DNA of 41,970 nucleotides from Candidatus Yaniella excrementavium (GTDB lineage Bacteria > Actinomycetota > Actinomycetes > Actinomycetales > Micrococcaceae). Positions 29,318 to 37,661 of the stretch are shown here, piece by piece; position 1 is the stretch's first letter; the number at the start of each line of letters is the position of its first letter. The position numbers and the translations under genes were made by a program. Location of the stretch: NCBI GenBank assembly GCA_019115865.1, contig DXCT01000055.1, positions 1 through 41,970 on the forward strand, written 5' to 3'. The notes under the pieces were generated by a model. It was not told where the DNA came from, made no database searches, and saw only the letters and a list, made by a program, of their open reading frames with translations.

Positions 29318-30070
29318 GTGGATTATCTCGATGCACTCTCCATGCACGCCTCTCGCCTCGGCGAAGGCCTGCTACTGACTCTGCAGCTCACGCTCATCAG
29401 CGGAATTTTAGCCTTTATTGTTGCGGTCATCCTCGGGCTCATGGCCGGTAGTACAAAGAAGCTTGTGCGCTTTCCCGCTCGCATCATCATCGAATTCTTT
29501 CGCGGCACGTCACTGCTCGTGCAATTAATGTGGCTTTTTTATGTGCTTCCCCTTTTCGGCCCCAGCCTCGATGCAATGCTTGTCGGAATTTTTGCATTGA
29601 CCCTGAATTATGGAGCCTACGGTGCCGAGGCAGTCCGAGCGTCTATGACCTCCGTGCCGCAGAGCCAGTGGGAGGCCACCATCGCGCTGTCTATGTCATG
29701 GCCACATAAGATTCGTCGGGTAATCTTCCCTCAGGCATGGGCTTTGATGTTGCCCTCACTGACCAACCTCTGGGTACATCTACTCAAAGGCAGCTCGATC
29801 GTCTACATCATCGGCATGAGCGAATTTACTTTCGAGCTTCTCCAACTACGGCGCACAACAGACTGGTTTTTTGCACTCGCTGTGGTCGGTCTCGTTGTAT
29901 ATTTCCTCATTGCCCTGGCCCTGACTCAACTTATGCGACTACTGGAAGTCCGTGCCAAACACCGGCTCGGACGAGGCCCCAGCCTCAAAGAAATTTTGTC
30001 TCCGATGCCTCCCAAACCCTCCGTTGCCGACCACACCACAGCGCCCCATAGCATGGGAGGGTCCCGATGA
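29318..30070 (+). CDS. ehuC: ectoine/hydroxyectoine permease EhuC
   Basis: Polar amino acid-type permease of 250 residues with about five helices. The EAA loop is QSQWEATIALSMSWPHKIRR followed by VIFPQAW. It begins with GTG at 29318, seven bases behind GGAG. A cytoplasmic tail of about 45 residues ends the protein and is rich in Pro and Ser. The stop overlaps the ehuD start as ATGA. EhuC and EhuD form the membrane pore as a heterodimer. Confidence 0.86.
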   Translation: MDYLDALSMHASRLGEGLLLTLQLTLISGILAFIVAVILGLMAGSTKKLVRFPARIIIEFFRGTSLLVQLMWLFYVLPLFGPSLDAMLVGIFALTLNYGAYGAEAVRASMTSVPQSQWEATIALSMSWPHKIRRVIFPQAWALMLPSLTNLWVHLLKGSSIVYIIGMSEFTFELLQLRRTTDWFFALAVVGLVVYFLIALALTQLMRLLEVRAKHRLGRGPSLKEILSPMPPKPSVADHTTAPHSMGGSR

Positions 30071-30786
30071 ATATGCTGACAATGCTCACTACGACCGTCG
30101 CCGGAACCGTAGATGCCCCTGACATTGATGACACCACAAGTTTCTGGCGTTGGGACTTCGCGTGGGAAGTCCTGCCGGAAATGTTGCGGTCCTTTCTCCA
30201 GGTGACCCTTCTGGTCACCATCGTCGGCACACTGATCGCTGTTGTGCTGGGCCTAGCAATCGCTATTTTGATACGGGTCTTACCTCGGCCACTGGCGTGG
30301 TTCGTTACCTGGGTGGCAAATTTCATCCGGATGACTCCGATTGTTGTTCAGCTGCTCGTAGTGTTCTACGGTTTTGTCTGGATGGAGCCCATGACCATTG
30401 CGCTACTGGTCTACGGTGTGCACTATTCCACGTATATGTCAGAGGTCTACCGCGCGGGTATTGACTCTGTGCCTACCGGGCAGTGGGAAGCCACGACGGC
30501 ACTTTCAATGCCAGCAACCCGCGTCTGGAGCCGGGTAGTCATCCCGCAAGCGCTCCGCTCTACGGTACCGTCACTTGGAAACTATGCGATATCGATGTTC
30601 AAAGACACGCCATTTTTAATCGCGATCTCCGTTATGGAAATGGTGACGACCGCTCTGGAAATTGGTGGATTTACTTACCGTTACATCGAAACCATTACCA
30701 TCGCCGGCGTAATCTTCTTGGTCGCCAGTTACCTCACCGCCGTCCTCGTCAACCGATTGGAAAAACGACTTGCCTACAAACACTGA
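30067..30786 (+). CDS. ehuD: ectoine/hydroxyectoine permease EhuD
   Basis: Second permease subunit, 239 residues, about five helices. The first 45 residues are amphipathic and acidic, then LRSFLQVTLLVTIVGTLIAV begins the first clear membrane helix. Conserved stretches are FIRMTPIVVQLLVVFYGF and the docking loop TGQWEATTALSMPATRVWSR. It overlaps ehuC by four bases, so synthesis of the two subunits is coupled. The ATPase gene follows immediately. Confidence 0.86.
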   Translation: MNMLTMLTTTVAGTVDAPDIDDTTSFWRWDFAWEVLPEMLRSFLQVTLLVTIVGTLIAVVLGLAIAILIRVLPRPLAWFVTWVANFIRMTPIVVQLLVVFYGFVWMEPMTIALLVYGVHYSTYMSEVYRAGIDSVPTGQWEATTALSMPATRVWSRVVIPQALRSTVPSLGNYAISMFKDTPFLIAISVMEMVTTALEIGGFTYRYIETITIAGVIFLVASYLTAVLVNRLEKRLAYKH

Positions 30787-30796
30787 GCACCAGCAC

Positions 30797-31570
30797 ATGC
30801 AGCACGTGATCGAATTTCAGGATGTCGAAAAACGATACGGCGACAAAACAGTTCTCAAAGATCTGAACTTCACTATCGAACGGGGCGAACGCGTCACGCT
30901 CATTGGTCCCTCAGGTTCGGGGAAAACCACGGTTCTGCGTCTTGTGATGACACTGGAAGAACTCACCGGAGGCTATGTCTTTATTGACGGCAAGCCACTT
31001 GCCTATGAGCATCGCGGGGGAAAACGTGTTCCCGTGTCCAAACGCGACCAAAAGCAGCTGCGCACCCGCATCGGCATGGTCTTCCAACATTTCAACCTGT
31101 TTCCAAATATGACGGTCCTAGAGAACATGATCGAGGCGCCAGTCCATGTGCTTGGAAAGTCCAAAGCTGATGCCACCGCACGGGCACATGAACTCTTAGC
31201 CCAGGTCGGACTGCCAGATAAAGCGGATGCACATCCGACCTCTCTGTCTGGCGGTCAACAGCAACGTGTCGCGATTGCACGTGCATTAGCCATGGATCCT
31301 GAGATCCTGCTGCTGGATGAAGTCACCTCTGCTCTCGACCCAGAAGTGGTTGGAGATGTCCTACAGGTCCTACGGGATGTTGCAGCAACAACCAATGTCA
31401 CAATGTTGATTGTGACCCACGAGATGAGTTTCGCACGAGATGTGTCGCATCGGGTGATGATGTTGGACGGTGGCAAAATCATCGAAACCGACGATGCCGA
31501 GACTATTTTCACCAACCCCAGCAACGAGCGAACCCAGCAATTCCTCTCCGCAGTGCTACGCAACGACTGA
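30797..31570 (+). CDS. ehuA: ectoine/hydroxyectoine ATP-binding protein EhuA
   Basis: ATPase subunit of 257 residues. Walker A is GPSGSGKT, the Q loop is VFQHFNLFPNMTVLENMIEA, the signature LSGGQQQRVAIARAL, Walker B ILLLDEVTSALD, and the switch VTHEMSFAR. The stretch HRGGKRVPVSKRDQKQLRTR before the Q loop is an insert seen in EhuA-type proteins. I take the ATG ten bases after the ehuD stop; a TTG at 30770 inside ehuD would add nine residues and has a GGA at better distance, so the start is uncertain. Its end faces the convergent YkvI gene, 24 bases away. Confidence 0.87.
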   Translation: MQHVIEFQDVEKRYGDKTVLKDLNFTIERGERVTLIGPSGSGKTTVLRLVMTLEELTGGYVFIDGKPLAYEHRGGKRVPVSKRDQKQLRTRIGMVFQHFNLFPNMTVLENMIEAPVHVLGKSKADATARAHELLAQVGLPDKADAHPTSLSGGQQQRVAIARALAMDPEILLLDEVTSALDPEVVGDVLQVLRDVAATTNVTMLIVTHEMSFARDVSHRVMMLDGGKIIETDDAETIFTNPSNERTQQFLSAVLRND

Positions 31571-31594
31571 CACAGCCGCACCCCATAATCAGTG

Positions 31595-32755
31595 TTAACT
31601 ATGCGGTGCTGCAGCCGGTTCACTGCCTGCGTTACGGCGTTTCGTACTTGCACGCCAAATCGTCACAACAATCATGATGGCCAGTAAGATTGCACCAACA
31701 TAGCCGTTGAGGACATAAACCAAGTTGACCATCTCATCAAATGGCAACCAGAGACCGATCACCGTACCCAGCAACGCCAGAACAATAGTGAGGACTTTAT
31801 ACTTCTGCGTACCATCTGGGAAAAACCGTGACGAAACAGTCCACAGCAACGGAATCGCCGTGGTGTAGATACCAGCCAGGATCATTAACGAAATGAGCGA
31901 AGCGACAAATGGCGCGATATCGCTTGCCAACACCAACATCGGAATCTGCATACCAGCAACACGATCAATGTTGGCCAATAAGCCCATGCCGACAATTATG
32001 CATGCCAGAGAAAAAATGACACCGCCTGCTACACCACCTGCGCGTGCCTCCCGGTGCGTGGGAATGGTCTTACCAAGTGCAGTCAAGAATGCTGCTAACC
32101 ACAACATACAGAAACCCACATAGCTCAACCCCGCTACGGCCCAGTTATTCGATGCCTGCTGGACATCGAGGTCACCCACCATGTTATGACCAGCAAGCAC
32201 TCCGGTCTCAGCATTGATAATACCTACGACGCCCAAACTAATTGCCACTACAACGATGATCGGACCAATCTTGCCGATTACATCTACCAGAGAATTCAGA
32301 CCAAACAGGACCGTGACAGCCACCAGAGCGGTGAGGCCGAAGCCACCTACCCAGCTTGGCAAATTATAGTGTTCTTCAAAGACGGCCCCTGCTCCGGCTA
32401 CCATCACGGTAAACGATAGGAACACGAACAGGATCGAAAAGTAGTCGAAAAATTTTCCAACGTATTTTCCGGCATAGTACTCAAAGATTTTCGAAGGTTT
32501 CTCGAATTGTTCGCGCCGACCGACAGTCAGGAACTGTACGGAAATGAAGCTCATGAGCACCAATACAATGAGACCGGTCCCAAAGAGTCCCCAAAAGCCA
32601 TACGAGGCGTAATACTGCATAATTTCCTGGCCGGTGGCAAATCCCGACCCAATGAGAAATGCCATGATCGCACCGGCATACGTTAAGACGCGCATGACGC
32701 TGGATCGTTCAGTCGAAAACAGATGTGTCTTCTTTTCTCGTGTAATTTTTCCCAT
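31595..32755 (-). CDS. YkvI-family membrane transporter
   Basis: Membrane protein of 386 residues with about ten helices, in the amino acid/polyamine/cation-type fold (COG3949, YkvI). The hallmark is GAIMAFLIGSGFATGQEIMQ followed by YYASYG in the first helix region. AAGG seven bases before the ATG at 32755 supports the start. No substrate is known for the family. It points towards the ectoine importer genes but on the opposite strand; the upstream region carries a nested AT-rich inverted repeat that may be an operator. Confidence 0.75.
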   Translation of the reverse strand: MGKITREKKTHLFSTERSSVMRVLTYAGAIMAFLIGSGFATGQEIMQYYASYGFWGLFGTGLIVLVLMSFISVQFLTVGRREQFEKPSKIFEYYAGKYVGKFFDYFSILFVFLSFTVMVAGAGAVFEEHYNLPSWVGGFGLTALVAVTVLFGLNSLVDVIGKIGPIIVVVAISLGVVGIINAETGVLAGHNMVGDLDVQQASNNWAVAGLSYVGFCMLWLAAFLTALGKTIPTHREARAGGVAGGVIFSLACIIVGMGLLANIDRVAGMQIPMLVLASDIAPFVASLISLMILAGIYTTAIPLLWTVSSRFFPDGTQKYKVLTIVLALLGTVIGLWLPFDEMVNLVYVLNGYVGAILLAIMIVVTIWRASTKRRNAGSEPAAAPHS

Positions 32756-32783
32756 GTGAGAGCCTTCTGTGTTGAGCGCTAGC

Positions 32784-32816
32784 TGATATATTGCGGATAC
32801 AATATGAGATATATCA
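32784..32816. promoter_or_regulatory. nested palindrome upstream of the YkvI gene
   Basis: TGATATAT (32784-32791) and ATATATCA (32809-32816) form an outer inverted repeat with a 17-base centre. Inside it ATATTG (32788-32793) and CAATAT (32800-32805) form a second repeat about the same axis. It lies 29-61 bases before the YkvI start. The core ATTG-N6-CAAT resembles GntR-type operators, but no regulator gene is adjacent. Confidence 0.4.
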
Positions 32817-33027
32817 CTAAAGTCGAACTCTAGGGCAGCTTGCTGTGACCGTCAATATGTTCAGCGTGGATTTTCATCATGATCTCACGCGGCGACGAAG
32901 GCTTAAGAGCAGGCGCTGGCGCCAAGCAACGCTGTTACAACACGGTCTATGACAGTTATGCTGTGGGGCAAGGTTGGCTGTGCCACACAGCATCAGGAGA
33001 CGTTGAACCAGACCGCAGGAGGCACCG

Positions 33028-33789
33028 TTGTTCAGAGATGCCCGCAGTTGGCCTGGTCTGTCAAAATCAAACCAACATGTGGTACTCTCGGCATGGGCTA
33101 GATCGTTGGGCCTGGATGAATCGGATTTACATCGCACCAATGCATCGCTAGACCCGAACCATCGTCTTGAGATCGCTGCCGACTCTGAGCCTGAAGGCTG
33201 GGACCCCCAGACCGCAACGTTTCTGCAGCTGTTCAATGTTTCACTCTTATATGGTCCACAATGGTTTCTGGATGCTGCACGGGACATTCCCAATGAGGTC
33301 TTGGCATTAGAATCCAGCATGCTGGAGGTCGGCTACAGTGCCCACGCGCGGTCTCACGGGGAAGAAGCAATCTTTTACGCTGAGGATATCCCGTTTTACG
33401 ACGATGCCCAGCTCAACATCACATCGACAAGACGCAATGCACAACGTTTGGCAAGAGCCTGTCCACCAGACGATACTGCTGCGATGTCCCTGGAGGCATT
33501 GGACTATTATTTTACAATCTCGGCTTTTGAAGAGCATGCTGAGCCCATAGCTGGTGCGGGCTACGATGTGTTTTCGTCCACCATTGGACACCTTGCAGTG
33601 CTCGTGGCAGCAGCTCGGCGGACCAACGGTTACGGCACCTTCACACTGGCACGCGTTGCCGAAGAATGTATGTTCGACGGACTCATACCTCAGTGGGTAT
33701 TGCCGGTAGGTGATGACATTGGCGAGAAAATGGCCGCAGACGTCGGGTTTGTACTTTCTGGTTTTCGAACCAGCGTAACCTTTGCTTAG
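33028..33789 (+). CDS. GNAT-like acetyltransferase, C-terminal type
   Basis: Protein of 253 residues beginning with TTG at 33028, which has an excellent AGGAGG five bases upstream. The last 70 residues resemble the end of a GNAT fold: LAVLVAAARRTNGYGTFTLA (acetyl-CoA region), then DGLIPQWVLPVGDDIGEKMA and ADVGFVLSGF, as in FR47-like acetyltransferases. The N-terminal 150 residues are unfamiliar to me. A weak promoter (TTACAA 32935-32940, TATGCT 32957-32962) lies upstream. Its stop overlaps the stop of the convergent ygfZ gene. The substrate is unknown, and the acetyltransferase call is moderate. Confidence 0.55.
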   Translation: MFRDARSWPGLSKSNQHVVLSAWARSLGLDESDLHRTNASLDPNHRLEIAADSEPEGWDPQTATFLQLFNVSLLYGPQWFLDAARDIPNEVLALESSMLEVGYSAHARSHGEEAIFYAEDIPFYDDAQLNITSTRRNAQRLARACPPDDTAAMSLEALDYYFTISAFEEHAEPIAGAGYDVFSSTIGHLAVLVAAARRTNGYGTFTLARVAEECMFDGLIPQWVLPVGDDIGEKMAADVGFVLSGFRTSVTFA

Positions 33790-34985
33790 CGACGTCGTAG
33801 GTCTGTGAGTCCTTGGACTCGACCCACAACCTTGCCCGCACTGGGTGACGTGAGAATCTCCTGAGACGCCGCAGTGAAGTTTGGTTGCTCTTGCGCGCCA
33901 GCATCTTCCGGCGGGACTTCACGAATGATCAGCTGTGCATCCGGCGCGGTGTTGCGACGGATCATAGCAGTGCCAATGGCGCCCATTTCATGGTGCATCG
34001 CCACGGATTTCAGCGTCCCCACAGATCGTGCGGAAGCCATAGCGGCTTCATCATCGGTTTCGGGACGAACAATGATCTCAGCTCCGACTTCAGGCAAGCC
34101 GTGCACGGAGCCATCGATCATGAGTCCAACGAGACGGCGTGGCGGATGGCCCAGATTGTGGACCCGCGCCACTGTTTCTTGACCCTTATAGCAACCTTTT
34201 TCCAAGTGAACTGCGGTACGAAGCCAGTCCAGTTCGTGCGGTATGGAACGGTCGTCAGTGTCGAAGAGTTGACGTGGACGGCCTGCGGCTACTCGCAGAG
34301 CTTCCGAGGCCATCGTCCCGGCAATGCGAACATCTTGTGGCAGACCTTCGACGGTCTCTACTAAATGCTCAGTTTCAATAATGTAGAGCCGCCAGGCGTA
34401 ATCCTCATGGACGGCCGGATGATCGGCGGGGTCCTGGGTATACGCATAGCCACCGGGTGAAATACCTGGCCATGGATCAACCCAAACAGCATCCGATAAT
34501 TCCGGCATTTTTTCGGTAGTCCCGAGAAGTGCCAGTTGGCCGGTGCGATCAGTCACTTCGACTCGCGCCGCGAACTGCATGCGAGTGAGCCAGTCGACCA
34601 GTGTCGCATTCATGGTCGGTTCGGTCAGCAGGTATGTTGTTTCGCCGTCTTCATAAATTTTGGTGGCGATTTCGACCCGGCCCCGCAGGTCTAAAAAGAG
34701 GGCCTCGCTGCTAAACGGTGCCTGCAGGCCTTGTGTTTGCTGAGTGGTCAGCGTTTGTAACCAGGACAATCGATCGGAACCGGTAATGGTAACTACGCCG
34801 TAGTGCGAGAGATCAACTACGGCTTTACCGTTGGCCAGCGCCCGTTGTTCCTGAATCGGCTGACCATAGTGTCCGGCCACGTATTGATCATAAGAATCTG
34901 CCGCAACTGCACCGTGAATGGCATGTTCACCGGCGAGCAGCGGTGAGGTTTTGGGGATGTATTCGATGTGCGTTACGTCAAGCAT
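33786..34985 (-). CDS. ygfZ: YgfZ/GcvT-like folate-binding protein
   Basis: Protein of 399 residues with the YgfZ signature KGCYKGQE, Cys265 being the conserved thiol. YgfZ proteins bind tetrahydrofolate and help build or repair iron-sulfur clusters in enzymes such as radical SAM proteins (MoaA here is one). The GcvT-like start motif appears as ALANGKAVVDLSHYGVVTIT. The ATG at 34985 lies six bases after the stop of the FABP gene, so the two genes are one unit. The stop shares bases with that of the convergent GNAT gene (TTAG). Confidence 0.9.
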   Translation of the reverse strand: MLDVTHIEYIPKTSPLLAGEHAIHGAVAADSYDQYVAGHYGQPIQEQRALANGKAVVDLSHYGVVTITGSDRLSWLQTLTTQQTQGLQAPFSSEALFLDLRGRVEIATKIYEDGETTYLLTEPTMNATLVDWLTRMQFAARVEVTDRTGQLALLGTTEKMPELSDAVWVDPWPGISPGGYAYTQDPADHPAVHEDYAWRLYIIETEHLVETVEGLPQDVRIAGTMASEALRVAAGRPRQLFDTDDRSIPHELDWLRTAVHLEKGCYKGQETVARVHNLGHPPRRLVGLMIDGSVHGLPEVGAEIIVRPETDDEAAMASARSVGTLKSVAMHHEMGAIGTAMIRRNTAPDAQLIIREVPPEDAGAQEQPNFTAASQEILTSPSAGKVVGRVQGLTDLRRR

Positions 34986-34991
34986 TTAGAC

Positions 34992-35654
34992 TCACGTTTC
35001 GTGTTTGCCAGGCAAATGCGGTTTGCCCGGAGGGAGGCGGCCATCATTTTCGGATGGCATTTTATCTAAGATCCCAGAAGCGTGCGGTTCCGGTTCTTCA
35101 CCTTCAGCGGTAACGACGTCCCAGCGCCAGAACATTTGTCCGTTGACTAAACCGTAAATCCGGTTAGCGGAATGGTATTTGCCGCTCAGGGTGCCCTGTA
35201 GCACGGCGTCCGCCTTCAATTGGATCTGTGGACCGCGCACCATCCCGTAGTAGAGCTCTGACATCGAGCCCGGATGGGTGATGGTGGCGGTGATAGGAAA
35301 ATCGGTTTCGTTTTTGCGTAGCTGTTCGACATCTTCGGCGGAACGGTAGGCCGGCACTACTTCAGCTGGCAACATTCCTGGACCCACGTCTGCACTATGG
35401 CGATCCCGGTCAATCGCCCAAAACCCGGATTCAAAGGTCAACGGACGGATCAAGGTACCGTCCTCTTGGGAAAGCCAGGTTTCAGCACGGTACTCCAGAA
35501 ACGGTAGTCCGGTTTCTGCAATATCAACGCGCTGGTAGAAGATCTCTGTACCTTCTTCACCGGCGCCGAGACGGCCTTGTCCTTCCCAGGAACCGATTAA
35601 CCACGAAAGTGGCGCGAGTTCGGGGAGGAGATCGTATGGGAGTTCAGTAGCCAC
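34992..35654 (-). CDS. FABP/nitrobindin-like protein
   Basis: Ten-stranded beta-barrel protein of 220 residues of the THAP4/nitrobindin type (DUF1794). The motif GSWEGQGRLG near residue 21 and the His near the end (PHASGILDK), the likely axial heme ligand, are visible. Family members bind heme and isomerise peroxynitrite or bind fatty acid-like ligands. It begins with GTG at 35654, eight bases after the small membrane peptide gene; AAAGG inside that gene is about 16 bases away, so translation is likely coupled. ygfZ follows after six bases. The last 25 residues are Pro/Gly/His rich and dispensable to the fold. Confidence 0.85.
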   Translation of the reverse strand: MATELPYDLLPELAPLSWLIGSWEGQGRLGAGEEGTEIFYQRVDIAETGLPFLEYRAETWLSQEDGTLIRPLTFESGFWAIDRDRHSADVGPGMLPAEVVPAYRSAEDVEQLRKNETDFPITATITHPGSMSELYYGMVRGPQIQLKADAVLQGTLSGKYHSANRIYGLVNGQMFWRWDVVTAEGEEPEPHASGILDKMPSENDGRLPPGKPHLPGKHET

Positions 35655-35662
35655 TAGTTTAT

Positions 35663-35776
35663 TTAGCGTTGACCTTTGTACAGGTTCCGAATAACCAGCA
35701 GTGCGAAGAGGGCCATGCCCACGCCGGCCAGGCCAACGAGGACAGTAAAGAAGATTTCTAATGCTACAACAGACAT
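35663..35776 (-). CDS. 37-residue membrane peptide upstream of the FABP gene
   Basis: A short frame starting with ATG at 35776 behind AAGG, giving MSVVALEIFFTVLVGLAGVG, then MALFALLVIRNLYKGQR. It is a single hydrophobic helix of about 28 residues with a basic end (RNLYKGQR), so it should sit in the membrane with its C terminus inside. Codon choice (CTG, GTC, GGC, ACC-rich) resembles the neighbours. The FABP gene starts eight bases after its stop, which suggests an operon with ygfZ. Its function is unknown to me. Confidence 0.7.
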   Translation of the reverse strand: MSVVALEIFFTVLVGLAGVGMALFALLVIRNLYKGQR

Positions 35777-35829
35777 AGCCCTTAGTTTACTCACAAAGTT
35801 CAGAACTGACGAGTCAGTGTCGCGGATTA

Positions 35830-36657
35830 TTACCAGGGCAAGACGTGGAGGACGAAGTAGCCGATCATTCCACTGACAATGGTCGTGCCGGTGCCCACAG
35901 CAACTGCACTTGCCGGGTGCTGTCGTGCGGTCGCGGGGAGTTCATGCGTATCGGCAAAACTCTCCGTGAGCGCGATCGTCAATGCTGCGATGATTCCGGC
36001 GAGTACGGCCGGCACCGACAGCGGGCCGGGACGTAGAAATTGCAGGGCCACGGTAACGAGGGTTGCGACCACCACGATGGCTACCATCCGCATTCGCAGC
36101 CGAGTCTTGAACAGGGTTGCCAAGCTAGCGGCAGCCACAGCAGCAAGGATGGTAAGCATCAGCCAGGTCAGGCCGGTAATCCGCTCAGCTCCTAGAACGC
36201 CATCTGCAACGTCGTATTTATTGCGTAGCAACAGAGCCCAGCCGGCGGCTGTAGCGACAGTGACGGCTCCCACCGAGAACATAGCGGTGGTCATGAAGCG
36301 GTTCACCCCGCCGGGCAGGGTGAATGTTTGCATGATAAACATCGCCAGAATACCCAATGCGGCTGCCCCACCGACCGGGGCCAACCATAACTCTGTGGGC
36401 GCCGAGGAGAACACTGCGTGGGCCGGCAACAGGGATACAGTCCAAACGGCTGCAAGACCAGTAACACCCAGAATCATTGACACGCCCCAGCGCGGAGCGG
36501 AAGTACACAGCACCGGCCAGGTCAGCGCGAAGACAACCACCAGTACGGACACGACGATGGGGCCGGTCAGAGCACCAAGACTGGGCAAAAACGTGGTCAC
36601 CACTGCCAATAATGTGGCTGCAGAGACCGTAGTGAAAGCTGAGATTGTTCTACGCAC
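35830..36657 (-). CDS. eight-helix membrane protein of unknown function
   Basis: Protein of 275 residues, almost entirely hydrophobic, with about eight membrane helices and no domain I recognise. It starts with GTG at 36657, just behind GGAGAG. Short loops contain TFTLPGGVNRFMTT and RNKYDVADGVLGAERITGL. It is divergent from mshD over 87 bases. The next gene on its strand, the small membrane peptide, begins 53 bases after its stop, so a common transcript is possible. No function is assigned. Confidence 0.8.
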   Translation of the reverse strand: MRRTISAFTTVSAATLLAVVTTFLPSLGALTGPIVVSVLVVVFALTWPVLCTSAPRWGVSMILGVTGLAAVWTVSLLPAHAVFSSAPTELWLAPVGGAAALGILAMFIMQTFTLPGGVNRFMTTAMFSVGAVTVATAAGWALLLRNKYDVADGVLGAERITGLTWLMLTILAAVAAASLATLFKTRLRMRMVAIVVVATLVTVALQFLRPGPLSVPAVLAGIIAALTIALTESFADTHELPATARQHPASAVAVGTGTTIVSGMIGYFVLHVLPW

Positions 36658-36744
36658 CTCTCCATCATGTCACGTCAGAGTGCCAGTTCCTGGCTGCAAG
36701 ACCGTTTCAGCCCGAGATTTGACCGGAACCGTTATTGTGGTGGC

Positions 36745-37653
36745 ATGACTCATTTGCGTGTGCTTGCTCCTTCAGAAACCCTCAGTCAGCTTTCTCAGCT
36801 TCGCAAACTTGCAGATTCCGCTGTGGTGGTCGACCACAATGAACCCTTTGGGGATCAGACGTGGGTTGAACTTCAAGCCGGCAATGCCTGGCTGATAACT
36901 ACCGGTGAACAAACGCTGACCGGCGCGTCGGCCGTTGTCATACCAACGAATGTAGAACAGCCAGTTTTGATTGAGCTTGTCGTTGCACCCGAAGACCGTG
37001 GAAATGGTTTGGGCAGGGCACTGGTGGATGCCACCAAACAACTTGTCGCTGAGCACGCTGCAGATACTCAGACCACGACAGCCTGGACACACGGGGACCA
37101 TCCAGCTGCACGCGGGCTTGCTGATTCGGTTGGTTTAGAACCGGTCCGTATTTTGTATCGCATGGCACTAGAAATTGATCGTGAGTCCTTTGGGGACCTA
37201 CATCTCGATGATTCGTTTACGATTCGTCCATTTCGACCCGGCGACGATGATGCCGACTGGCTCGCGCTCAATGCAACCGCATTTGCAGACCATCCTGAAC
37301 AAGGTCAACTAACTCAAGCGGATCTCGATGCACGCAAAGCAGAGGATTGGTTTGATCCGGCGGGCTTTTTTATCGCCGAGGATGCGGTAGGGACCATGGT
37401 GGGTTTCCACTGGACCAAAACCCCGGTGGGTTCGGCTGCCGGGGAAGTGTATGCTGTCGGCGTTGATCCCAGCGCTCAGGGTACCGGCCTTGGCAAAGCA
37501 CTCACCATCCACGGTATGAATCATCTGGCGTCAGCCGGATTGGAAAAAATCGTGCTGTACGTTGACGATGAGAACCGACCTGCAGTCAACCTGTATAATT
37601 CTCTGGGCTTCGGTATCGAAAACACCGATGTCATGTTTTCCTCGAATAGCTAG
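36745..37653 (+). CDS. mshD: mycothiol synthase MshD
   Basis: Acetylates Cys-GlcN-Ins, the last step of mycothiol synthesis, and so marks the organism as an actinobacterium. The 302 residues contain two GNAT domains: the first with VELVVAPEDRGNGLGRALVD-like acetyl-CoA loop (read LIELVVAPEDRGNGLG), the second with VYAVGVDPSAQGTGLGKALT and LYVDDENRPAVNLYNSLGF. The second is the active one in M. tuberculosis MshD. The ATG at 36745 is chosen because the frame upstream to 36667 has no homology; the ribosome site GTGGTGG is weak. The Nudix gene follows after eight bases. Confidence 0.92.
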   Translation: MTHLRVLAPSETLSQLSQLRKLADSAVVVDHNEPFGDQTWVELQAGNAWLITTGEQTLTGASAVVIPTNVEQPVLIELVVAPEDRGNGLGRALVDATKQLVAEHAADTQTTTAWTHGDHPAARGLADSVGLEPVRILYRMALEIDRESFGDLHLDDSFTIRPFRPGDDDADWLALNATAFADHPEQGQLTQADLDARKAEDWFDPAGFFIAEDAVGTMVGFHWTKTPVGSAAGEVYAVGVDPSAQGTGLGKALTIHGMNHLASAGLEKIVLYVDDENRPAVNLYNSLGFGIENTDVMFSSNS

Positions 37654-37661
37654 GAATGTAC

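Noticed and set aside
32958-32993. ATGCTGTG/CACAGCAT inverted repeat upstream of the GNAT gene
   Set aside because: Only 8 bp with a 20-base centre, overlapping a weak promoter; too little to call an operator.
32877-33320. Minus-strand frame of 147 codons across the gap before the GNAT gene
   Set aside because: It overlaps the well-supported plus-strand GNAT gene, is Ser/Arg/Cys-rich and has no ribosome site.
35879-36748. A 289-codon plus-strand frame over the membrane protein gene
   Set aside because: The opposite strand encodes clear membrane helices; the plus frame is Ala/Thr/Arg-rich low-complexity and has no domain.
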